5,598 nucleotides of DNA from Propionibacteriales bacterium. Its GTDB lineage: Bacteria > Actinomycetota > Actinomycetes > Propionibacteriales > Propionibacteriaceae. Made by a program: the position numbers and the translations under genes. Below the pieces are notes generated by a model, which was not told the DNA's origin, made no database searches, and saw only the letters and a list, made by a program, of their open reading frames with translations. The DNA is taken from positions 1 through 5,598 of the forward strand of contig JAKDKP010000187.1 in assembly GCA_030453285.1 (NCBI GenBank). Reading direction: 5' to 3'. This document shows positions 1 to 5,598 of the stretch, in pieces (within the stretch, counting starts at the first letter, position 1; the number at the start of each line of letters is the position of its first letter).

Positions 1-530
1 AGCTGGTGGCCCACGACATCGACGTGCTGGCCTCGGTGCGGGCCAAACTGAATGATGCCGCGAGCGGCCACACGACCGTCGAAGCGACGCGTCGCGCCGC
101 GATGGCGCTGACCGAGCTGAGCCCGGTCGACCAAGGGGTCGGTCGGATCTGCATCGCGGGGCTGATCGACCTGCTGGCCGACAACACCAACACCCGGGTG
201 CTGGTCGGTGGCGTACCGAACCTGACGCGATTCGGACCAGAGTTCGCCTCGACCCTGCAACCGGTGCTGGAGGCCCTGGAGGAACAGGTGGTGCTGCTCC
301 GTTTGCTCGGCGAGGCATCATCGACAGACGATGTCACCGTACGGATCGGTGAGGAGAATCCGTACGCCGAACTTCGCACCACCTCGATGGTGGCGACCGG
401 GTACGGATCGACCGATGACACCTGGGCCACGCTCGGCGTGGTCGGACCAACCCGGATGGACTACCCCTCGACGATCGCCTCGGTACGAGCGATTGCCCGC
501 TACGTGAGCCGCTTCTTGGCGGAAGGATGA
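1..530 (+). CDS. hrcA: Heat-inducible transcription repressor HrcA, C-terminal part (5' end outside window)
   Basis: HrcA is a dimeric repressor that binds the CIRCE operator of chaperone genes and is kept active by GroEL. About 175 residues are present, roughly the C-terminal half of a usual 340-residue protein, so the DNA-binding winged helix lies upstream of the window. The reading frame starts at base 3, and the GTG at base 6 is internal, not a true start. The family is recognised from the segment [21 protein letters not shown] and from the C-terminal signature [18 protein letters not shown], which closes most HrcA proteins just before a final helix. These belong to the GAF-like effector domain. 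The stop (528-530) lies one base before the dnaJ start, so the two genes are surely cotranscribed. Any CIRCE element controlling this operon would be upstream and cannot be seen. Identification is firm. Confidence 0.95.
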   Translation, partial: LVAHDIDVLASVRAKLNDAASGHTTVEATRRAAMALTELSPVDQGVGRICIAGLIDLLADNTNTRVLVGGVPNLTRFGPEFASTLQPVLEALEEQVVLLRLLGEASSTDDVTVRIGEENPYAELRTTSMVATGYGSTDDTWATLGVVGPTRMDYPSTIASVRAIARYVSRFLAEG

Positions 531-531
531 G

Positions 532-1707
532 ATGAGCACGGACTACTACGAGATCCTCGGCGTCGCGAAGGACGCGTCAGCCGACGAGATCAAGAAGGCC
601 TACCGTCGCAAGGCGCGCACCATGCACCCCGACGTGGCCAGTGAGCCCGATGCCGCGGACCGGTTCAAGGAGGTCGCCCAGGCGTACGAGACGTTGTCCG
701 ATCCCAAGAAGCGCCAGATGTACGACCTCGGCGGCCCGTCCATGAACGGCATGGGCGGCAACGGCATGGGCGGCTTCGGTGGCGGCCAGGCCGGTTTCGA
801 CTTCACCAACCTCGTCGACGCCATGTTCGGTGGCGGCGGGGGCGGCGGACGAGGTCCCAGGCCGCGGATCCGTCGAGGTCAGGATGCTCTGGTCCGGCTC
901 GAGCTGAGTCTTGCCGATGCCGCGTTCGGCATCACCAAGCCGGTCAAGGTCGACACCGCCGTGCTGTGCCCGCGCTGCAGCGGGACCGGCGCCGAGGGGG
1001 AGTCCAAGCCCGAGCCCTGCGCCACCTGCCACGGCCGCGGTGACGTCACCCAGGTCCAGCGGTCCTTCATCGGTGACATCCGCACCAGCCAGCCGTGCCC
1101 CACCTGCCGCGGCTACGGCACCGTCATCCCGCACCCGTGCACCGAGTGCTCCGGCGATGGTCGGATCCGGTCGCAGCGCAGCCTGAACGTCAAGATCCCC
1201 GCCGGCGTGGACACCGGCAATCGGATCCACCTCGATTCCCAGGGTGAGGTCGGCCCCGGCGGCGGTCCGGCTGGTGATCTGTACGTGGAACTGCGTGTCG
1301 CCGAGCATGAGGTCTTCAAGCGCCACGGAGAGGATCTCGACATGGTCGTCAAGATCCCGATGACGTCGGCCGCTCTGGGCACCACCATCGAGGTGGCCAC
1401 CCTGGAAGCTGATCTTGAGGACGCCGATGACAAGGACCGGACGGTGGCGATCGACGTGCCACCCGGCACGCAGTCCGGGACCCGGATCGAGCTGGACGAC
1501 AAGGGCGTGCCCAGGCTGCGCGGTCACGGCCGCGGCAACCTCGGCGTCACCCTCCTGGTGCAGACCCCGACCAAGCTTGATCAGGCGCAGCGTGAATCCC
1601 TGCGCCACCTGGCCGAACTGCGCAGCGAGGAGAACCCCGAGGCGACGGTCCAGCGCCAGCACAAGGGTGTCTTCGGTCGCCTGCGTGATGTCTTTGCCGG
1701 GCAGTGA
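532..1707 (+). CDS. dnaJ: Type I (class A) DnaJ co-chaperone, actinobacterial DnaJ2-like
   Basis: Cytoplasmic Hsp40 that delivers unfolded clients to DnaK and stimulates its ATPase. The 391-residue product has every class A part in order: J domain (about 4-66) with the HPD motif at 32-34; a Gly/Phe-rich linker (about 67-105) with NGMGG repeats and a seven-glycine run; a zinc domain with four CxxCxGxG-type motifs beginning at C146, C163, C189 and C203; then the two C-terminal beta-barrel substrate domains and a short basic tail. No key residue is missing. The ATG at 532 is preceded by GGAAGG (521-526), a good Shine-Dalgarno sequence lying within the end of hrcA. Placement directly after hrcA, away from dnaK-grpE, matches the gene called dnaJ2 in mycobacteria, so a second dnaJ in the dnaK operon is likely elsewhere. 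The next gene follows after about 90 bases. Confidence 0.97.
   Translation: MSTDYYEILGVAKDASADEIKKAYRRKARTMHPDVASEPDAADRFKEVAQAYETLSDPKKRQMYDLGGPSMNGMGGNGMGGFGGGQAGFDFTNLVDAMFGGGGGGGRGPRPRIRRGQDALVRLELSLADAAFGITKPVKVDTAVLCPRCSGTGAEGESKPEPCATCHGRGDVTQVQRSFIGDIRTSQPCPTCRGYGTVIPHPCTECSGDGRIRSQRSLNVKIPAGVDTGNRIHLDSQGEVGPGGGPAGDLYVELRVAEHEVFKRHGEDLDMVVKIPMTSAALGTTIEVATLEADLEDADDKDRTVAIDVPPGTQSGTRIELDDKGVPRLRGHGRGNLGVTLLVQTPTKLDQAQRESLRHLAELRSEENPEATVQRQHKGVFGRLRDVFAGQ
745..774 (+). repeat. Perfect 15-bp tandem duplication in the dnaJ Gly/Phe linker
   Basis: The 15-mer AACGGCATGGGCGGC occurs twice back to back (745-759 and 760-774). It is in frame and encodes NGMGG twice. It lies in the flexible linker, where length changes in multiples of three would be tolerated. 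A further G-rich tract (829-849) encodes the glycine run. Confidence 0.9.
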
Positions 1708-1740
1708 TGCGTGCGGCGACCCCATGCCCCGGCGCGTCGT

Positions 1741-1783
1741 TGATCATGGGCGGGCACCAGTGATCATGAATGTGTTGATCATG
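1741..1783 (+). repeat. Three direct copies of TGATCATG in the dnaJ-rsmE gap
   Basis: TGATCATG occurs at 1741-1748, 1761-1768 and 1776-1783, with start-to-start distances of 20 and 15 bases. Each copy contains the palindrome TGATCA, and two of the three are preceded by T (TTGATCATG). An additional copy is present at 5576-5583 and an inverted copy at 2537-2544, over the tgt start. The cluster could be an operator, a processing or structural element, or a locally repeated motif. No known regulator is assigned. An additional weak inverted repeat, CCCATG (1721-1726) with CATGGG (1745-1750), overlaps the first copy. Confidence 0.6.
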
Positions 1784-1801
1784 GCCGGGTGGCACCGATG
1801 A
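1766..1801 (+). CDS. Possible 11-codon leader ORF overlapping the rsmE start
   Basis: An ATG at 1766 opens the frame [11 protein letters not shown] and stops with TGA at 1799-1801. That stop overlaps the preferred rsmE ATG (1798-1800) in the common ATGA arrangement used for translational coupling. The first and sixth codons, both ATG, fall within the second and third TGATCATG copies. There is no convincing Shine-Dalgarno sequence before 1766, and the same frame is open far upstream inside dnaJ, so the mini-ORF may be fortuitous. Confidence 0.25.
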   Translation: MNVLIMAGWHR

Positions 1802-2535
1802 CTGACCCGGTTTTCTTCGGGACGCTGGGCGAAGAAGGGCCGACGATGGGTGCGATCGTCGAACTCGCCGGGGATGAGGGGCGGCATGCCGTCGTCGTAC
1901 GCCGGATCACCGTTGGTGAAGTCATCATCATCGCCGACGGTGCCGGCCGCGCGGTTCGTGGGCCGGTGATGGAGCTGGCCAAATCCAGCCTGTCGATCAA
2001 GGTTGCCGAACAGCTCGTCGCCCCGCCGCGCGACCTGCGCGTGGTAGCCGTCCAGGCCCTGGCCAAGGGTGACCGCGGCGAGCTGGCGGTGGAGCTGATG
2101 ACCGAGATGGGCGCTGATGAGATTGTGCCCTGGTCGGCGACCAGATCGGTCGTCAAGTGGCGCGGTGAACGGGCCGAGAAGTCCTTGCGTCGCTGGCAGA
2201 ACACGGCCCGCGAGGCGGCCAAGCAGTCCCGTCGCTTCACCGTACCGAAGCTCGACCGAGCCGTCGACGTCGCCGAGGTGTGCGAGCGAATCGGTGCTGT
2301 TGATCTTGCTCTGGTGTTGCATGAGTCAGCGACCCGGACCATTGGTGAGGTGGAACTGACCGGGGTGGATCAGGTGTTGATCATCGTCGGCCCCGAGGGC
2401 GGCATCACCGAGGATGAACTGGCAGCCTTCACACAAGCGGGCGCCCGTACGGTGCTGGTCTCCGACGGTGTGCTGCGCACCTCCACCGCTGGCGTGGTGG
2501 CGATCGCTGCCCTGCAGAACAGGCCGGCGCGATGA
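1798..2535 (+). CDS. rsmE: 16S rRNA (uracil-1498-N3)-methyltransferase RsmE
   Basis: SAM-dependent SPOUT (trefoil-knot) enzyme that methylates U1498 of 16S rRNA in the small subunit, near the decoding centre. The 245-residue product has the usual length. An N-terminal PUA-like RNA-binding domain comes first (segment [13 protein letters not shown]), followed by the family stretch [24 protein letters not shown], here described by its ends (KWRGER to EAAKQ). The knot motifs GPEGG (198-202) and VLRTSTAG (225-232) close the protein. The residues before VLRT are VSD where E. coli RsmE has LGP. ATG 1798 is preferred because the protein then begins MTDPVFF, like many actinobacterial homologues, and GGGTGG lies 6 bases upstream. 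An in-frame GTG at 1789 would add three residues but lacks a ribosome binding site. The 3' end overlaps tgt by four bases. Confidence 0.95.
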   Translation: MTDPVFFGTLGEEGPTMGAIVELAGDEGRHAVVVRRITVGEVIIIADGAGRAVRGPVMELAKSSLSIKVAEQLVAPPRDLRVVAVQALAKGDRGELAVELMTEMGADEIVPWSATRSVVKWRGERAEKSLRRWQNTAREAAKQSRRFTVPKLDRAVDVAEVCERIGAVDLALVLHESATRTIGEVELTGVDQVLIIVGPEGGITEDELAAFTQAGARTVLVSDGVLRTSTAGVVAIAALQNRPAR

Positions 2536-3776
2536 CCATGATCAACTCCTCGGACAACTTTGGCTTCGAGGTCACCTCGACGGTGCCGGGTGGACGCGCC
2601 CGTACGGGACTGATCACCACACCGCACGGCACCATCGAGACGCCGGCGTTCATCGCGGTCGGCACCAAGGCGACGGTCAAGAGTGTGCTGCCCGAGACGA
2701 TGGCCGCCCTCGGTGCCCAGGCGGTGCTGGCCAACGCGTACCACCTCTATCTGCAGCCCGGATCTGATCTGCTGGACGCCGCCGGGGGACTCGGCCAGTT
2801 CATGAACTGGCCCGGCCCGACCTTCACCGACTCCGGCGGATTCCAGGTGATGAGCCTCGGCGCGGGGTTCAAGAAAGTGATCGCGATGGACACGGTCGGC
2901 ATCACCTCCGACGAGGTGATCGCCGCCGGCACCGAACGCCGCGCCCACGTCGACGACGACGGAGTCACCTTCAAGTCCCATCTGAACGGGAGCCTGCACC
3001 GGTTCACCCCCGAGGTGTCGATGCGGGTGCAGCACGAGATCGGTGCGGACGTGATGTTCGCCTTCGACGAGCTCACCACGCTGATGAACACCCGCGGCTA
3101 CCAGGAGGAGTCCCTGGAGCGGACCCGACGATGGGCCGACCGTTGCCTCACCGCCCACGCCCAACTCACCGCCGCGCGGGCCGACCGCCCGTACCAGGCA
3201 CTCTTCGGCGTGATCCAGGGTGCCCAGTACGAGGACCTGCGCCGCAAGGCCTGTCGTGACCTGGAGGCATTGGGGCAGGACCGGCCCGGCTTTGACGGGT
3301 ACGGCATCGGGGGCGCATTGGAGAAGGAGAACCTCGGCACCATCGTCGGCTGGTGTGCCGACGAGCTGCCCGAGGAGAAGCCTCGGCACCTGCTCGGCAT
3401 CTCCGAGCCCGACGACTTGTTCGCCGCGGTCGAGGCCGGCGCGGACACCTTCGACTGCGTTTCGCCGTCGCGAGTCGCCCGCAACGGCGCGTTGTACACC
3501 CGCGACGGACGGTTCAACGTGGTGACCGCGGCCAACCGCCGCAACTTCGGCCCGATCGATCCCGACTGCGACTGCTACACCTGTGCGCACTACAGCCGGG
3601 CCTACCTGCACCACCTGTTCAAGGCCAAGGAGATCAACGCCAACACGCTGGCCACGATCCACAACGAGCGATTCGTGATCCGGTTCGTGGACGAGATCCG
3701 GGCGGCCGTACGGGACGGACACTTCGACGACTTCCGCCGCGCGTTCCTCGCTCGCTACTACGGGTCGCGTCACTGA
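2532..3776 (+). CDS. tgt: tRNA-guanine transglycosylase (bacterial Tgt)
   Basis: Exchanges guanine 34 in GUN-anticodon tRNAs (Tyr, His, Asn, Asp) for a 7-deazaguanine, the step that installs queuosine or its precursor. The 414-residue TIM-barrel protein keeps the essential residues: DSGGFQ at 100-105 with the base-binding Asp100, D179 (Zymomonas D156 position), Q229, GG at 260-261, the nucleophile D308 in FDCV, and the zinc ligands C346, C348, C351 and H377. Two pocket positions differ from the Zymomonas type: L181 replaces Cys158 and E264 replaces Val233. There is also an extra segment of about 20 residues between 110 and 140. Translation is probably coupled to rsmE through the ATGA overlap (2532-2535), since no clear ribosome binding site is present. 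A second in-frame ATG at 2538 is a possible start. No queuosine biosynthesis gene is in the window. Confidence 0.95.
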   Translation: MTMINSSDNFGFEVTSTVPGGRARTGLITTPHGTIETPAFIAVGTKATVKSVLPETMAALGAQAVLANAYHLYLQPGSDLLDAAGGLGQFMNWPGPTFTDSGGFQVMSLGAGFKKVIAMDTVGITSDEVIAAGTERRAHVDDDGVTFKSHLNGSLHRFTPEVSMRVQHEIGADVMFAFDELTTLMNTRGYQEESLERTRRWADRCLTAHAQLTAARADRPYQALFGVIQGAQYEDLRRKACRDLEALGQDRPGFDGYGIGGALEKENLGTIVGWCADELPEEKPRHLLGISEPDDLFAAVEAGADTFDCVSPSRVARNGALYTRDGRFNVVTAANRRNFGPIDPDCDCYTCAHYSRAYLHHLFKAKEINANTLATIHNERFVIRFVDEIRAAVRDGHFDDFRRAFLARYYGSRH

Positions 3777-3796
3777 CAACGGGCCACCAACTGGTC

Positions 3797-3814
3797 GATC
3801 CGAGCCATCGGGTC
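3797..3814 (+). terminator. Terminator-like hairpin after tgt (no U-tract)
   Basis: GATCCGA (3797-3803) pairs with TCGGGTC (3808-3814) in a 7-bp stem with one G-T pair and a GCCA tetraloop, starting 20 bases after the tgt stop. It is not followed by a T-run. Hairpins without a U-tail have been proposed as terminators in high-GC actinobacteria, but this one is only modestly stable. A longer-range inverted repeat, ACCAACTG (3786-3793) with CAGTTGGT (3843-3850), encloses it. Confidence 0.35.
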
Positions 3815-3826
3815 CCCGCGCATGCC

Positions 3827-3855
3827 CTGTCGAGTGTCGGAGCAGTTGGTAGGAT
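3827..3855 (+). promoter_or_regulatory. Candidate promoter for the membrane protein gene
   Basis: TAGGAT (3850-3855) fits the actinobacterial -10 pattern TANNNT. Seventeen bases upstream is CTGTCG (3827-3832), a weak -35 matching TTGACA at three positions. Transcription would then begin near 3862, just at a hairpin, leaving a leader of about 90 bases before the GTG at 3951. Sigma-factor class cannot be judged. A second -35-like TTGACT at 3929-3934 has no matching -10 box. Confidence 0.4.
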
Positions 3856-3925
3856 CCCCCCTGCGGTGAGCTCCGCACCGTGTTCGGGGGAATGCGGTCA
3901 TCTGGGGATCGATCACATCGGCCCC
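3856..3925 (+). promoter_or_regulatory. Structured leader with alternative pairings, candidate cis-regulatory RNA
   Basis: Several strong pairings are visible between the -10-like box and the start codon. TGCGG (3862-3866) pairs with CCGCA (3873-3877) around a 6-base loop, and this can sit within an outer stem of CCCCC (3856-3860) with GGGGG (3886-3890). CCGCA can pair instead with a second TGCGG at 3893-3897, so the two inner helices exclude each other. A separate hairpin follows at 3904-3925: GGGG-A-TCGAT, loop CAC, ATCGG-CCCC, nine pairs including one wobble with one bulged A. It ends 25 bases before the GTG start. I do not recognise a known riboswitch class in it. If the candidate start near 3862 is right, the outer C-run would lie partly outside the transcript, which would weaken the outer stem. 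Confidence 0.4.
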
Positions 3926-3950
3926 TCCTTGACTGAAGAGTGGTGCAGCG

Positions 3951-5598
3951 GTGACGACAACAGTGCAGCGGCATGGGGCGACCCGCGCGGTCCGTCCGGC
4001 CCTGGACACCGGTGGCCGAATGGCCCGGTGGTGGCGGCTGCCGTCCCTGCCCTTCCGTGCCTACGACGGCGCCATCAGCTCCGCGGGCGGACGGCTGATC
4101 CTGCTGGTCGCCGTGCTCAGTTGGGCCCTCCTGGCGGGGGCATTGCGCCTGCTCGGCCTGCCGGTCGGAGGCTGGCTCCTGGCGATCTGGCTGCAGGCCG
4201 GCCCGGGTCTTGTCCTTGTCGCCGCCGTCGGTGTCCGGATGTGGCACCGGATTGCGTTCTATGGCATCGCCGCCAGCCAGGTGTTGCTGGTGGTTCTGAG
4301 CTTCCCGCCGGCCTACCTGACGGGCCAGTGGTATCCGCGCATGGCGACCGCCGCCCTGCTTGTGGTGACGGTCACCGCGGCCGTGTTCGTGCTGCGGCGC
4401 GATTGGCCGGACCGGGCCCGGCCGGGGAGGCCGAGGACGCGGATCCTTCTGGTTGCCGTGTTGTCCATCGGTGGCCTGGCGGTGTCGGTGTTGGCTGCCT
4501 GGGTGCGACGTGGCATCCCGCAGCCCGGCGGCATGGCGATGACCGCCGGGCCGCTGTGGTTCGTCGGTGCGGCCCTGGTGCTCGCCTCCCTGGGGTTGGC
4601 CCTGGTGAGGGGACGCTCACTGGCCCTTCCGGTGATCAGCAGCAGCAGCGTCGTCGTGCTCGGGCAGGCGGTGATGTACGGCCAACCGACCGTGACGGTG
4701 GCGGCCCGGCACCTCGGCATGGTCGACTCGGTCTTCCGCTTCTCCGGACTGCGCCCCGATCAGGACATCTATCAGACCTGGGCAGGCATGTTCACCGCAA
4801 CGGCTCTGGTGCTGTGGCTGGCCGGCCCCGCCGTGTCGTCCTTCACCTACGCCGCCTTCTGGGGAGCTCTGGCGGCGCCGGTGATGGTGCTGGGCGTACG
4901 GGTGGTGGCCGGGCGGTTGATGTCGCATCGAGCCGCGTGGCTTGCTGCGGGGGTGTTCGGTCTCGGCAGCTCGTTGACGACCAGCTTCTTCGCTCCGCAG
5001 GTGCTGGCTTTCGTCCTCTGTCTGGCGGTGCTGAGCCTGCTGCTGGGGGTGGCACCGGAGGCGCCGCGTCTGACGGTGCTGCGCTGGGGGGCGGTCGTCG
5101 CCCTTAGCGGGGTGATCATCGTCACCCACCAGATCAGTCCGTACATGCTCGGTTTCGCCCTCGGTGTGTTGTGTCTGTTCCGACTGGTTCGTCCGTGGTG
5201 GACTCCGTTGGTCCCCCTTGTACCGGCTGCGATCTGGGCCATCGTGAACGTCGAGGTGTTGACCCGGTACGTGGATCCGGAGACGTTTGGGCGCCTGCTG
5301 TCCAACCTCACACCGCCCCAACACCCGGACGCTCCCACTGGCGTCGCATTGATCAACAGGCTGACGTTCATGGTGCCCGCTCTGGCCCTGATACTGATCG
5401 GGATCCTCGCCCTGTTCGTGCTGTTCCGGCGTCATGACCGCCGGAGCTGGGGTTTGGCGGCGACCGCGGCGAGTCCGATGCTGCTGGCGGTGGGCACCAA
5501 CTACGGGCAGGAGGGCGTCTTCCGGATCGCCCTGTTCTCGCTCCCGTGGTTGGCCATGCTGTGTGCTGTCGGACTTGATCATGTTCAGGGTCCTCGGC
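3951..5598 (+). CDS. Large polytopic membrane protein, probable cell-envelope glycan function (3' end outside window)
   Basis: I do not recognise a named family member. The first 549 residues are present and the frame is open to the window edge. After a basic, non-hydrophobic N-terminus of about 47 residues there are roughly 15 hydrophobic segments (for example 48-68, 74-96, 101-121, 131-149, 164-185, 348-366, 471-493, 523-541). One conspicuous polar loop lies at 244-279 with SGLRPDQDIYQTWAG (265-279), and another at about 437-468. Other motifs are THQISPY (392-398) and NYGQEGVFR (517-525), followed by LFSLPWL. Paired HQ-x-[ST]-P and YG-x-E-x3-R motifs recall, from memory, uncharacterised actinobacterial membrane proteins linked to surface polysaccharide genes. 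A GT-C-type glycosyltransferase or a polymerase role is an inference. GTG 3951 is chosen as start (GAAGAG at 3935-3940, somewhat distant). ATG 4020, with GGTGG at 4011-4015, is a credible alternative that begins MARWWRLP and removes 23 residues. Confidence 0.85.
   Translation, partial: MTTTVQRHGATRAVRPALDTGGRMARWWRLPSLPFRAYDGAISSAGGRLILLVAVLSWALLAGALRLLGLPVGGWLLAIWLQAGPGLVLVAAVGVRMWHRIAFYGIAASQVLLVVLSFPPAYLTGQWYPRMATAALLVVTVTAAVFVLRRDWPDRARPGRPRTRILLVAVLSIGGLAVSVLAAWVRRGIPQPGGMAMTAGPLWFVGAALVLASLGLALVRGRSLALPVISSSSVVVLGQAVMYGQPTVTVAARHLGMVDSVFRFSGLRPDQDIYQTWAGMFTATALVLWLAGPAVSSFTYAAFWGALAAPVMVLGVRVVAGRLMSHRAAWLAAGVFGLGSSLTTSFFAPQVLAFVLCLAVLSLLLGVAPEAPRLTVLRWGAVVALSGVIIVTHQISPYMLGFALGVLCLFRLVRPWWTPLVPLVPAAIWAIVNVEVLTRYVDPETFGRLLSNLTPPQHPDAPTGVALINRLTFMVPALALILIGILALFVLFRRHDRRSWGLAATAASPMLLAVGTNYGQEGVFRIALFSLPWLAMLCAVGLDHVQGPR

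Noticed and set aside
577..1725. Minus-strand open frame of 382 codons opposite dnaJ
   Set aside because: It is a mirror of the dnaJ codon pattern, with low-complexity Ala/Gly/Leu/Asp composition and no recognisable family.
3856..3925. Known riboswitch or ncRNA classes such as c-di-AMP ydaO, the actinobacterial 6C RNA, or preQ1
   Set aside because: Only short pieces (a C-run, GGGGGAAT) resemble these. The conserved cores and loop C-runs are not in place, so I leave it unnamed.
3770..4009. Minus-strand 79-codon frame covering the intergenic region
   Set aside because: There is no recognisable family, no clear ribosome binding site was identified, and it overlaps the leader and the start of the membrane gene. 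The sequence is better explained as leader and promoter.
2370..4247. Long minus-strand open frame of 625 codons opposite rsmE, tgt and the intergenic region
   Set aside because: It lies antisense to well identified genes and its composition is His/Gly/Arg/Val-rich with no domain. Long antisense frames are common in high-GC DNA.
3353..5107. Plus-strand open frame of 584 codons spanning the tgt end and the membrane gene
   Set aside because: It overlaps two better-supported frames, and its Arg/Gly/Ala/Pro-rich composition shows no domain.
4617..5582. Minus-strand open frame of 321 codons opposite the membrane protein
   Set aside because: The product is extremely Gln/His/Arg-rich, as expected from the complement of Leu/Val/Ala codons. 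The + strand frame gives a coherent membrane protein.
1..5598. CIRCE (TTAGCACTC-N9-GAGTGCTAA) or HAIR (CTTGAGT-N7-ACTCAAG) heat-shock operators
   Set aside because: I see neither in the window. Any CIRCE of this operon would lie upstream of hrcA.

Overview
The window is high-GC DNA (roughly two thirds G+C by eye) with long overlapping ORFs, third-position G/C bias and short or overlapping gene junctions. Gene order and protein character point to an actinobacterium (Actinomycetota). The order hrcA - dnaJ - rsmE is the actinobacterial 'dnaJ2' locus, as in mycobacteria. The presence of tgt, which many actinobacteria lack, makes a Propionibacteriales-like or Bifidobacterium-like lineage plausible, but that is only an inference.

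Layout: all genes read on the + strand. (1) 1-530: C-terminal half of the heat-shock repressor HrcA, cut by the window edge. (2) 532-1707: complete type I DnaJ co-chaperone, one base after hrcA and with its ribosome binding site inside the hrcA end. (3) 1708-1797: a short gap carrying three copies of TGATCATG and an 11-codon mini-ORF whose stop overlaps the next start. (4) 1798-2535: RsmE, 16S rRNA m3U1498 methyltransferase. (5) 2532-3776: Tgt, tRNA-guanine transglycosylase, overlapping rsmE by ATGA. (6) 3777-3950: a 174-base intergenic region with a terminator-like hairpin, a promoter-like -10 box and a strongly structured leader with mutually exclusive pairings. (7) 3951-5598: the first 549 codons of a large polytopic membrane protein that runs off the window. 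Its motifs suggest a cell-envelope glycan enzyme or polymerase, but its function is unknown.

How the genes work together: hrcA-dnaJ-rsmE-tgt looks like one transcription unit joining protein folding control (repressor and co-chaperone) to two ribosome or tRNA modification enzymes that act on decoding. The membrane protein gene is probably a separate unit with its own promoter and leader.

The points most worth a second look are the leader upstream of the membrane protein, the atypical substrate pocket of Tgt (suggesting queuine or another base instead of preQ1), and the repeated TGATCATG motif before rsmE. No mobile element, CRISPR array, rRNA or tRNA gene was seen.
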